Shown: positions 1 through 5,601 of the stretch, in pieces
Layout: every line of letters begins with the position of its first letter
Numbering within the stretch: position 1 is the first letter of the stretch
Program-made: the position numbers and the translations under genes
Notes under the pieces: generated by a model
What the model was told of the DNA's origin: nothing
Database searches by the model: none
The model's input: only the letters and a program-made list of their open reading frames with translations
Source of the DNA: Pseudomonadota bacterium
GTDB lineage: Bacteria; Pseudomonadota; Gammaproteobacteria; Burkholderiales; Burkholderiaceae_C
Length of the DNA: 11,985 nucleotides
Direction: 5' to 3'
Assembly: GCA_023438115.1 (NCBI GenBank)
Contig: JAEZEB010000114.1
Span: forward strand, 1 to 11,985

Positions 1-83
1 GATGTCAGCTGCGGCTAGCTTGCAAACACGCGCGGCCGGGGGGCAAACAGGAGGTTCTGAACGGCAATCCCACACATCCAGAA

Positions 84-238
84 TCTCAGATGGATTGTCC
101 GCAGCTGGAGCTTGTCTCACTTGGCGTGTCTGCGGCTGCAAGAAATCTCAAATGAAATGTCCGCAGCTGCTCGAAATCTCGAATGAGTTGGCCCAATCTG
201 CTGGCCGTCTCGAATGAGTTGGCCAGAATCCTGGCCTG
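84..238 (+). repeat. Five tandem 31-bp degenerate repeats (IS21-like element end, left)
   Basis: Five units begin with TCTC at 84, 115, 146, 177 and 208, an exact 31-bp period. The first three continue with a TGTCCGC-like core (TGTCTGC in the second unit) and a GCTG tail; the last two carry GAATGAGTTGGCC instead. There are no spacers between units. Inverted copies of the same unit occur at 1043-1157. Multiple short repeats at the ends, thought to be transposase-binding sites, are known for IS21-family elements, so I infer a transposon end. The outer boundary and any target-site duplication cannot be fixed because the window starts close by. Confidence 0.75.
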
Positions 239-288
239 AAATCCGCGTTCGGATTGACTCCGGCCGCCACGAACACGATGCTGGGCAC

Positions 289-918
289 ATGAACATCGGC
301 TCAGAGCGCTTGGCGCACTGGTTCTTCAGGCTGAATGGCTTCCTGACCGTCAGCAACTTTGTCGTGCATGCGGACCGAGGCGTCGGTCAGCACACGGACG
401 TTGATGTCCTCGGAGTGCGGTTCCCTCATCGGGCGGAGAACCAGGTTCGGCCCATGCCCGACCATCGGTCATTCGCCCGCGATACCAAGATGCAAGTCGT
501 TCTTGCCGAGACAAAGAGGAACCTATGTCGGCTCAATCGGGCTTGGACCGAGCCGGGTAGGGGAAACTTGGAACGAGTACTTTCGGCTGCCGGCTTCTTC
601 GAGCCCGCCGAGATGCCAGCGGTCGCTGCTGTTTTATATGAACGGGGGTTCTGGGCAGAAGGAGGCGCGAGTGTTCGGCTGATGACGGTAGGCGGAGAGC
701 ACAACCGGGACCTGGCCAGACGCTACCCAAACGTGGAGCAGCTGTTCTGGAGTACAGATGTGCTGCCCTTTATCCATGAGCGGTTCTGGGCGTACCGGGA
801 CGAGAAGCGGATGCATCCGCAATGGGACGCGGACGCTCACGCCCTCTTCAACACTGTCATGGAGTCCGGGGGAGACCTTGCAGCTTTCGTGGGGCAGGTC
901 GACGTCCTCGGTGAGTAG
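289..918 (+). CDS. Hypothetical accessory protein with PD-(D/E)XK-nuclease-like pattern
   Basis: This encodes 209 aa from the ATG at 289. An upstream in-frame ATG at 214 would start inside the last 31-bp repeat, so I prefer 289, although neither start has a strong ribosome binding site. Residues 36-41 read TDVDVL (D37, D39) and residues 74-76 read ETK (E74, K76). Acid-x-acid followed about 35 residues later by E-x-K is the usual layout of a PD-(D/E)XK nuclease core. The family resembles uncharacterised proteins of genomic islands that keep the TDxDxLGVRFP motif; this is from memory, not a search. No signal peptide or membrane segment is seen. The C-terminal half is rich in aromatic and charged residues (for example FIHERFWAYRDEKR). 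The gene sits alone between two inverted transposon-end-like repeat arrays, so it looks like cargo. Nuclease function is inferred only. Confidence 0.7.
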   Translation: MNIGSERLAHWFFRLNGFLTVSNFVVHADRGVGQHTDVDVLGVRFPHRAENQVRPMPDHRSFARDTKMQVVLAETKRNLCRLNRAWTEPGRGNLERVLSAAGFFEPAEMPAVAAVLYERGFWAEGGASVRLMTVGGEHNRDLARRYPNVEQLFWSTDVLPFIHERFWAYRDEKRMHPQWDADAHALFNTVMESGGDLAAFVGQVDVLGE

Positions 919-1042
919 GCCCATGCTGCTAGGAACCTTCGAATCCGCTGGTCCAAGCTCGCCTTGTGCGTCCCGGGCGTGCACAAGTGAATAATGCGCC
1001 AAACCAGCAGCAATATGGAGCAAAAACGACCACTAAAGAGCT

Positions 1043-1157
1043 AGGAATCAGGAGCGGACAAAGGTTGCGAGATTTCAGCAGGAGCGGACAGGGGTTGTGA
1101 GACTCCCGCCCGCTCGAAGGGGCCGATTTGCTCAGTATCCGGACAAAGGTTGCGAGA
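1043..1157 (-). repeat. Inverted 30-bp repeats (IS21-like element end, right)
   Basis: Read on the minus strand, units beginning TCTC start at 1157, 1102 and 1072. All continue with an ACC/CAACC stretch and TGTCC, and the last two are adjacent 30-bp units. The junction TGTCCGCTCCTGCTGAAA followed by TCTCG matches the junction between the third and fourth units of the left array, apart from two substitutions and one missing base. The missing base explains the period of 30 rather than 31. The segment between 1103 and 1130 may hold one very decayed unit. Orientation is opposite to the left array, as expected for the two ends of one element. Confidence 0.7.
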
Positions 1158-1177
1158 AAAATCGGGCATCCGATAGT
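1150..1177 (+). promoter_or_regulatory. Candidate outward promoter at the element end, upstream of the GST gene
   Basis: TTGCGA (1150-1155) and GATAGT (1172-1177) are separated by 16 bp, and each matches four of six sigma-70 consensus positions. The -35 hexamer lies inside the last terminal repeat unit and the -10 overlaps the 1161-1174 hairpin. Position and orientation would allow transcription of the gene starting at 1240. The match is moderate and untested. Confidence 0.35.
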
Positions 1178-1239
1178 GGACCCCACATTTTTCGTTGCTG
1201 CGTAAGCTCGCCTCTTCTCTCCCACCAGGACAGGAAGAC

Positions 1240-1947
1240 ATGACCGATCTCAGCGCTTTCCCCATCACGAAGAAGTGGCCCGCGCAGCATCCCGACCGCC
1301 TGCAGCTGTATTCGCTGCCCACGCCCAACGGCGTGAAGGTCTCGATCATGCTGGAGGAGATCGGCCTGCCTTACGAGGTGCACAAGGTCGACTTCGCGAC
1401 GAACGACCAGCTCTCGCCCGAGTTCATCTCGCTCAATCCCAACAACAAGATCCCGGCGATCATCGATCCCGACGGCCCGGGCGGCAAGCCGCTGGCGCTG
1501 TTCGAGTCCGGCGCGATCCTCGTGTACCTCGCCGAGAAGACCGGCAAGCTGATCCCCAAGGATCCCGCGGGCCGCTACGAGGCGCTGCAGTGGGTGATGT
1601 TCCAGATGGGCGGCATCGGCCCCATGTTCGGCCAGCTCGGCTTCTTCCACAAGTTCGCCGGCAAGGACTACGAGGACAAGCGTCCGCGTGACCGCTACGT
1701 CGCGGAATCCAGGCGCCTGCTCGGCGTGCTCGACAAGCACCTGAAGGGCCGCGCCTGGATGCTGGGCGACGAGTACGGCATCGCGGACATCGCGATCTTC
1801 CCGTGGGTGCGCAACCTCGCCGGCTTCTACGGCGCGGGCGAGCTGGTGGGTTTCGACGAGTTCGCCGAGGTGCGACGCGTGGTGGACGCATTCGCGGCGC
1901 GTCCCGCCGTGCAACGCGGGCTCGACATCCCCAAGAGAAGCACGTGA
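1240..1947 (+). CDS. Glutathione S-transferase, Nu-class/YfcG-YghU-like
   Basis: This encodes 235 aa. Start ATG 1240 follows AGGA (1231-1234); the alternative ATG at 1195 adds 15 residues that do not resemble the family. The N-terminal thioredoxin-fold domain has the TPN motif (T28-P29-N30) typical of Nu-class enzymes such as E. coli YfcG and YghU. It also has the NPNNKIPAI segment with the cis-proline P72, and E89-S90 (FESGAIL), which binds the gamma-glutamyl part of glutathione. The C-terminal helical domain includes the WMLGDEYGIADIAIFPWV block. Family members are cytosolic; known Nu-class enzymes reduce organic hydroperoxides and have disulfide-bond reductase activity. Its stop overlaps the start of the cytochrome gene (GTGA), so the two are probably co-transcribed. 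Class assignment is confident; the substrate is unknown. Confidence 0.92.
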   Translation: MTDLSAFPITKKWPAQHPDRLQLYSLPTPNGVKVSIMLEEIGLPYEVHKVDFATNDQLSPEFISLNPNNKIPAIIDPDGPGGKPLALFESGAILVYLAEKTGKLIPKDPAGRYEALQWVMFQMGGIGPMFGQLGFFHKFAGKDYEDKRPRDRYVAESRRLLGVLDKHLKGRAWMLGDEYGIADIAIFPWVRNLAGFYGAGELVGFDEFAEVRRVVDAFAARPAVQRGLDIPKRST

Positions 1948-2405
1948 TCCAGCGGGCGGCGGCACTGGCAGCGTGCGTCGCCGCCCTTGCGGCCTGCGAT
2001 GCCCGCGCGCCGGCGCCGCACGCGCTGCGGCCTGGCGACACCGAAGTGCTCGCGGTCGGCCGCAAGGTCTATGCGCAGCACTGCGCCGCCTGCCACGGCG
2101 CGCAGCTGCAAGGGCAGGTGCCGAACTGGCGCGAGCGCGACGCCGCCGGCCGCCTGCCCGCGCCGCCCCACGACGCGAGCGGCCACACCTGGCACCATCC
2201 CGACGAGGTCTTGTTCCGCATCACCAAGTACGGGGTGGCCAAGGCGGCGAACCTTCCGGACTACGACTCCGCCATGCCCGCGTACGAGGGCGTGCTCACC
2301 GATGCCGAGATCGTCGCAGTGCTCTCGTGGATCAAGTCGCAGTGGCCGCCGGACGTGCGCCGGCACCATGACGAGGTGAACGCCGCGGCGCGGTCCGCCC
2401 GCTAG
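1944..2405 (+). CDS. Class I c-type cytochrome, predicted lipoprotein
   Basis: This encodes 153 aa from GTG 1944, which shares GTGA with the stop of the preceding gene and implies translational coupling. The N-terminus is a short signal sequence ending in LAAC (C18), a lipobox, so the mature protein is probably lipid-anchored in the periplasm. The haem attachment motif CAACH is at residues 47-51. The likely axial methionine is M111 in SAMPAYEG, followed by the usual C-terminal helix (LTDAEIVAVLSWIKSQWP). The central HTWHHPDEVLFRITKYG segment is typical of small monohaem cytochromes. A role as a periplasmic electron carrier is known for the family; the partner here is unknown. A longer reading upstream inside the GST gene is rejected because it lacks a signal peptide. 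Confidence 0.88.
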   Translation: MIQRAAALAACVAALAACDARAPAPHALRPGDTEVLAVGRKVYAQHCAACHGAQLQGQVPNWRERDAAGRLPAPPHDASGHTWHHPDEVLFRITKYGVAKAANLPDYDSAMPAYEGVLTDAEIVAVLSWIKSQWPPDVRRHHDEVNAAARSAR

Positions 2406-3061
2406 CGCGCCTGGAACGCCTGCCGGTGGCGATCCACCCACCAGGCCCACAGCACCAGCAGCCATTGCGCGTGGCCCAGCCAGGCGATCGCGCTCACGTC
2501 CGGCGGCGGCGGGCCGAAGACGTTCGCGGCGTGGATCACCGCGAGCAACACCACCAGGCCGACCAGGCCCCAGCGGCCCGCACGATCCAGCGGCCGCGTG
2601 CCCCGCGTGTAGAGCCACACGCCGGCGACGAAGAGCGGCACTTCCACGAGCAGCGTCGCCGCGCGCGACTGCCACAGCCCCAGGCCCACGCGCGCGTCGC
2701 CGCCGGGCACGAGTGGCAGGTCCGGGATGTGCACCAGCGCATCCAGCACCCAGTGGCTCAGCACCAGCGCGCCGAGCACGAGCGCGGCGCGCGCATTGCG
2801 GCGCCACATCCAGTGCACGGCCGCGAAAGCGAATGCCCACAGCAGCACGGCCAGCAGGCTGTGCGTCACGGGGTAGTGCTCGAACACGAGCGGCGTCACC
2901 ACGGTGGCGCCGGGTGCGATGCGCACGGTCTCCACGCCGAACAGCAGCATCGTGGGCCATAGCAAGTCCACGAACTGCGCGGCACAGAAGGCGGTGCCGA
3001 GCGACACGCGCGGAAGAGCCCGGCGGGCGGCGAACCCGAGGGCGAAGTGACCGATGAACAG
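2402..3061 (-). CDS. Membrane protein of the 'metal-dependent hydrolase' (YdjM/DUF457-like) type, apparent CTG start
   Basis: This encodes 219 aa. The family N-terminus (M)FIGHFALGFAA begins at a CTG codon (3061-3059), with GGAGG (3071-3067) five bases upstream. No ATG, GTG or TTG fits, and the nearest upstream ATG would add a non-conserved extension running back through the divergent promoter. Conserved polar residues include H5, D32 in QFVDLLWP, H62 and H67 in EHYPVTHS, H103/D107 in SHWVLD, and H111/D114 in HIPD; these could ligate metal. About six hydrophobic segments suggest an inner-membrane protein. The family is named for homology and its reaction is not established. It converges on the cytochrome gene, the two stops sharing CTAG, and diverges from the hemerythrin gene across an FNR-like box. 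Confidence 0.8.
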   Translation of the reverse strand: MFIGHFALGFAARRALPRVSLGTAFCAAQFVDLLWPTMLLFGVETVRIAPGATVVTPLVFEHYPVTHSLLAVLLWAFAFAAVHWMWRRNARAALVLGALVLSHWVLDALVHIPDLPLVPGGDARVGLGLWQSRAATLLVEVPLFVAGVWLYTRGTRPLDRAGRWGLVGLVVLLAVIHAANVFGPPPPDVSAIAWLGHAQWLLVLWAWWVDRHRQAFQAR

Positions 3062-3066
3062 GGGAT

Positions 3067-3071
3067 CCTCC
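3067..3071 (-). promoter_or_regulatory. Strong Shine-Dalgarno site supporting a CTG start
   Basis: On the minus strand GGAGG lies five bases before CTG at 3061. Spacing and strength are near ideal, and the codon is exactly where the conserved FIGHFA motif requires initiation. Confidence 0.65.
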
Positions 3072-3110
3072 GGAGACTCGTTCCAGGAATGCCGGCGATC
3101 CTGCCACAGC

Positions 3111-3124
3111 TTGATGCGGGTCAA
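3111..3124. promoter_or_regulatory. FNR/ANR-like box in a divergent promoter
   Basis: TTGATGCGGGTCAA matches the FNR-family consensus TTGAT-N4-ATCAA at nine of ten specified positions. It lies between the divergent hydrolase and hemerythrin genes. A -10-like CAGACT (3146-3151) downstream would place a start near 3158-3159, so the box centre (3117.5) would sit close to -41, the class II activation position. This suggests induction of the hemerythrin gene at low oxygen. The -10 itself is weak. Confidence 0.6.
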
Positions 3125-3179
3125 TGTGATCCCGCGCAGTTCGCCCAGACTGCGGGAGACACCTTCCAGGGAGCACGTG

Positions 3180-3734
3180 ATGGACATGCCGGCCGCAACG
3201 GATCGCACGAAGCTGCAGCAGCCGATCCGGCAGTTCTGCGGATCGCACGAAGAGATCCTCGGCGGCCTCCAGGAGCTGCGCGTCCTGCCGGAGCTCGCGG
3301 CCTTCCTGCGGCGGGCCCGCGCCGGCGCCGCCGCCACGCTGGACCTGTTCGATCGCCTCGTGCTGCCGCATCACGCGGACGAAGAGCAGGAGCTGTTCGC
3401 CTCGGTGCTGCGCAGCTGCCGCGACGCGGACGAAAGCCGCCGCGTGCGCCAGCTGGTGGACCGCCTGACCGCGGAGCATCGGCGCATCGAGGCGCTGTGG
3501 TCCCGCGTGCGCCCGGCGGTTGCGCTCACCGCCGCCGGCAAGCCGCACCAGCACGTGGATTTCGAGGACGAAGTGCGGACCCTCGTGGAACTCTACCGCG
3601 CGCATGCACGGCTCGAAGAGGAGGTGTTCCTGCCGCTGGCCGATCAGGTGCTGGGCCGCGACCCCAACCACATGGCGGCGCTGGACGTCTCGCTGCACCT
3701 GCGCCGGGCGCCGGCGCCCAGCGCGTACATCTAG
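3180..3734 (+). CDS. Hemerythrin HHE-domain protein
   Basis: This encodes 184 aa from ATG 3180, preceded by AGGGAG (3168-3173) six bases upstream; ATG 3186 is a possible alternative. The four-helix hemerythrin ligands are visible in order: H23 (GSHEEIL), H64/H65 with E69 (LPHHADEEQELF), H100 (TAEHRRIE), and H142 with E146 (YRAHARLEEEVFLPL). This is the H...HxxxE...H...HxxxE arrangement that binds a di-iron centre. There is no signal peptide, so it is cytoplasmic. Bacterial single-domain hemerythrins bind oxygen, or serve in iron handling and nitrosative or oxidative stress; which applies here is unknown. An FNR-like box in its promoter region supports an oxygen-related role. It ends four bases before the stop of the convergent 67-aa gene. 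Confidence 0.9.
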   Translation: MDMPAATDRTKLQQPIRQFCGSHEEILGGLQELRVLPELAAFLRRARAGAAATLDLFDRLVLPHHADEEQELFASVLRSCRDADESRRVRQLVDRLTAEHRRIEALWSRVRPAVALTAAGKPHQHVDFEDEVRTLVELYRAHARLEEEVFLPLADQVLGRDPNHMAALDVSLHLRRAPAPSAYI

Positions 3735-3738
3735 CGGT

Positions 3739-3942
3739 TCAGTGCATCACCAGCGCGGCCTCGACGGCCGGCGGGGACAGCTCGCGCCCGACCATGGCGC
3801 GGGCGTAGAAGTAGTTGTTGCGCGCCCGTTCGCTCATCCGGTCCAGGTCCACCTGGCCGCGCGGATCGCAGGGGAAGGCGTAGCCGCGGCCGCTGTGGAA
3901 CAGGGAGCGGAAGCACAGCTGGAATTCGCTCGATTCGGTCAT
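3739..3942 (-). CDS. Small conserved protein of unknown function (67 aa)
   Basis: ATG 3942 is preceded by AGGAGA (3954-3949) at a six-base spacing. The product includes LCFRSLFHSGRGYAFPCD and, further on, SERARNNYFYARAMVGRE. I recognise this as a small protein common in Burkholderiales and lacking an assigned function; this is recall, not a search. It has two cysteines (C10, C25), no signal peptide and no membrane segment. It lies downstream of the NUDIX gene on the same strand, separated by 206 bp, and converges with the hemerythrin gene. A hairpin lies just upstream of its ribosome binding site. Confidence 0.8.
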   Translation of the reverse strand: MTESSEFQLCFRSLFHSGRGYAFPCDPRGQVDLDRMSERARNNYFYARAMVGRELSPPAVEAALVMH

Positions 3943-3963
3943 CGCGTTTCTCCTGGCGGGGAT

Positions 3964-3980
3964 GGCAGGTCCCGCCTGCC
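3964..3980 (-). other. Hairpin in the leader of the 67-aa protein gene
   Basis: GGCAGG and CCTGCC form a perfect 6-bp stem with a five-base loop, lying 9 bases upstream of the Shine-Dalgarno site. There is no T-tract on either side, so it is not a convincing terminator. It could shape the mRNA leader or be fortuitous in GC-rich DNA. The rest of the 206-bp gap (3943-4148) shows no gene, and no promoter stands out. Confidence 0.35.
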
Positions 3981-4148
3981 TTGCCTGCATGATGGTCGCC
4001 GGCCTGCCCCGGCGCGATAGTCCGCGGCTGAAACGCGGCTCGGTGCGCAGCGCATGGCGGGCGTGCCGCTGGCTGAGGCTGGATAGGAGTCGTCCTCTGT
4101 CGAGGTGGATGCGCGCGCACGGCCCCACCGGCCGATTCGCACCGCCGC

Positions 4149-4808
4149 TCAGCGCCGGGCGAAGACGGGCTGGTCGAAGTGCGCCACGCGCGTGTCGCGC
4201 CCGGCGATGCACACCTCGCGGAACTGGTACAGGACGGCCGCCGTGGGGGCGGCGATCCAGGACCGTCCCACCGGCATCCGCAGGATCTGCCGCCCGGGCT
4301 CCTCGGAGGGCTCCAGCAGGGGCGCGTCGGCCCGCATGAACTCCTCCACGGGGATGCGGTGGATGCCGTCCACTTCGCCCGGGTTCGGCACCAGCGTCCG
4401 CACCGCGCCGGCCCAGACCACCACCGGCGTGATGACGAAGCCCGAACGTGTGGCGAAGTCGTCCAGCGTCCCCAGCACCGCCGACGGCGGAAGCTGCAGG
4501 CCCACCTCCTCGAACAGTTCGCGCAGCGCCGCGGCTTCCGCCGTCTCGCCGGCGTCGATGCGCCCGCCCGGCAGCGCCCATTGGCCGGCATGGCTGGAGA
4601 GCGTGGCGGCCCGCCGCGTGACGATCAGGGCCGCCTCGGGGCTCCAGCCCGCGGGCCGCGCCAATCCCGCGATGTGGGCGCCCAGGCCTTCGTCGGTGAT
4701 CGCCACGGCCACCGCCGCCGCCCGCTGCGCGCCGTGCGGCACCCGCAGCGGCGCGAAGGCGGCGAGGTGCTTCGCCACGCGGGCGCGAAGGTGGTCGTCC
4801 AGCAGCAT
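4149..4808 (-). CDS. NUDIX hydrolase, CoA pyrophosphatase-like
   Basis: This encodes 219 aa from ATG 4808; the Shine-Dalgarno is weak, but the start matches family length. The NUDIX box is complete: G82, E88, R96-E97, E100-E101 and G103 follow the G-x5-E-x7-RE-x2-EE-x-G rule for Mg2+-dependent cleavage of nucleoside diphosphate derivatives. Just before it, LIVTRRAATLSSHAGQWALP resembles the CoA-specific NUDIX motif (LLTxRSxxLxxHxGQxxFPGG), with A-L in place of the usual F before PGG. Cytoplasmic removal of CoA or oxidised CoA is therefore the best guess, but another nucleotide substrate is possible. It is divergent from the response regulator gene and its start is only about 30 bp from the dyad at 4837. 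Confidence 0.88.
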   Translation of the reverse strand: MLLDDHLRARVAKHLAAFAPLRVPHGAQRAAAVAVAITDEGLGAHIAGLARPAGWSPEAALIVTRRAATLSSHAGQWALPGGRIDAGETAEAAALRELFEEVGLQLPPSAVLGTLDDFATRSGFVITPVVVWAGAVRTLVPNPGEVDGIHRIPVEEFMRADAPLLEPSEEPGRQILRMPVGRSWIAAPTAAVLYQFREVCIAGRDTRVAHFDQPVFARR

Positions 4809-4836
4809 CCCGGCATTCTTGCAGGCCGCGGGCGCA

Positions 4837-4855
4837 TACCATGAAGCGGGTATTC
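4837..4855 (+). promoter_or_regulatory. Dyad operator candidate upstream of the response regulator (copy 1)
   Basis: TACCATGAAGCGGGTATTC contains ATACC (4836-4840) and GGTAT (4849-4853) around an eight-base centre, a perfect 5-bp-arm dyad. The 16-bp core 4837-4852 starts with TAC and ends with GTA, the size and ends of NarL-type 7-2-7 heptamer pairs. The same 19-bp motif recurs at 7426-7444 with 16 of 19 bases identical. A weak promoter (TTCGGA 4853-4858, 17 bp, CAAACT 4876-4881) would overlap it. It may also influence the divergent NUDIX gene. Confidence 0.6.
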
Positions 4856-4926
4856 GGATTCGCCGGCGGCCGTGCCAAACTGGCGCGGCCGCAGCGGGCG
4901 AGCAGAGGAAAGCGAGAGACCGAGGA

Positions 4927-5601
4927 ATGCAGGCGCAGGACGGGGGTGAAACGACGGCGTGCCGCGTGCTGCTGGTGGAGGACGACGAGCCTCTTCGCCA
5001 GCGCTTCGCCGGCATCCTGCAGGATTGGGCCGGCGGCGAGCTGGTCGCGGCCTGCGCGAGCCTGGCCGAGGCGCTGCCGCACCTGCGCGGCGCCGGCGTC
5101 GACCTGCTGATCACCGACCTGCGGCTGCCCGACGGACACGGCACGCAAGCCATCCGCACCTTGCGCGCCAGCAACCCGCAGGCCGAGGCCATGGTGATCT
5201 CGGTGCTGGCCGACGACCGCTCCGTGCTCGAGGCCATCGAAGCCGGCGCCGCCGGCTACCTGCTGAAGGACGCCGATTCGATCGAGCTGATCGAATCCAT
5301 CGAGGAACTGCGCGCGGGCGGCTCGCCGATCTCGTCCTCCATCGCGCGCGTCATCGTGCGGCGCCTCAACGCGCCGCCCTCGGCGCCGCCGCCGCCCCTG
5401 GCCGCCGCGCTCACGGCGCGCGAGACCGACATCCTGTGGGGCATCGCCAAGGGCTTCACCTATGCCGAACTCGCGCAGCGCCTGGGCATCTCCAAGCAGA
5501 CCGTGCCGGTGCACGTGAAGAACATCTACCGCAAGCTGGAGGCGAACAACCGGTCCGAGGCCGTGTTCGAGGCCTCGCGGCTGGGACTGATCCGGCTGTG
5601 A
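4927..5601 (+). CDS. NarL/LuxR-family response regulator
   Basis: This encodes 224 aa from ATG 4927; GAGGA abuts the start, which is a tight spacing, with a further AGGAAAG about 14 bases upstream. The receiver domain (about 12-130) has the acidic pocket E18-D19-D20, phosphoacceptor D64 in LLITDLRLPDG, the switch residue S92 and the conserved lysine K114 in YLLKDA. A proline-rich linker (150-158) leads to a LuxR/GerE helix-turn-helix (about 161-220: LTARETDIL ... LGISKQTVPVHVKNIYRKL). The common K-T/S-H of the recognition helix is P-V-H here. It overlaps the histidine kinase gene by one base (TGATG), so the two form a cognate pair. It probably binds the dyads at 4837 and 7426, controlling itself and the sulfatase operon. 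Confidence 0.93.
   Translation: MQAQDGGETTACRVLLVEDDEPLRQRFAGILQDWAGGELVAACASLAEALPHLRGAGVDLLITDLRLPDGHGTQAIRTLRASNPQAEAMVISVLADDRSVLEAIEAGAAGYLLKDADSIELIESIEELRAGGSPISSSIARVIVRRLNAPPSAPPPPLAAALTARETDILWGIAKGFTYAELAQRLGISKQTVPVHVKNIYRKLEANNRSEAVFEASRLGLIRL

Larger units (their letters stand above)
919..1239. other. Intergenic stretch of 321 bp, no gene
   Basis: No coding region is supported here. The first 120 bases show no recognisable structure. The rest holds the right-hand terminal repeats (1043-1157), a small hairpin ATCGG-GCAT-CCGAT at 1161-1174 and a candidate promoter pointing at the glutathione S-transferase gene. A longer in-frame reading of that gene from 1195 is possible but lacks a ribosome binding site. 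Confidence 0.6.

Noticed and set aside
84..238. Possible CRISPR array
   Set aside because: The period is regular, but the repeats are contiguous and degenerate with no unique spacers, and no cas genes are visible.
117..356. Minus-strand frame of 79 codons across the left repeats
   Set aside because: It reads through the tandem repeats and the start of the plus-strand gene, lacks a ribosome binding site, and resembles no family.
1827..3698. Long minus-strand open frame of 623 codons
   Set aside because: It runs antisense to the cytochrome and hemerythrin genes, which have complete motifs, and its protein is low-complexity and Arg/Ala/His-rich, as expected of a shadow frame in GC-rich DNA.
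4874..4884. GCCA-AAC-TGGC palindrome upstream of the regulator as a separate operator
   Set aside because: The arms are short (4 bp), it does not recur near the sulfatase promoter, and it is expected by chance in GC-rich DNA.
3739..5514. Long minus-strand open frame of 591 codons spanning the NUDIX and regulator genes
   Set aside because: Only its last 67 codons are real coding sequence (the small protein starting at 3942). The rest is out of frame with the NUDIX gene and antisense to the regulator.
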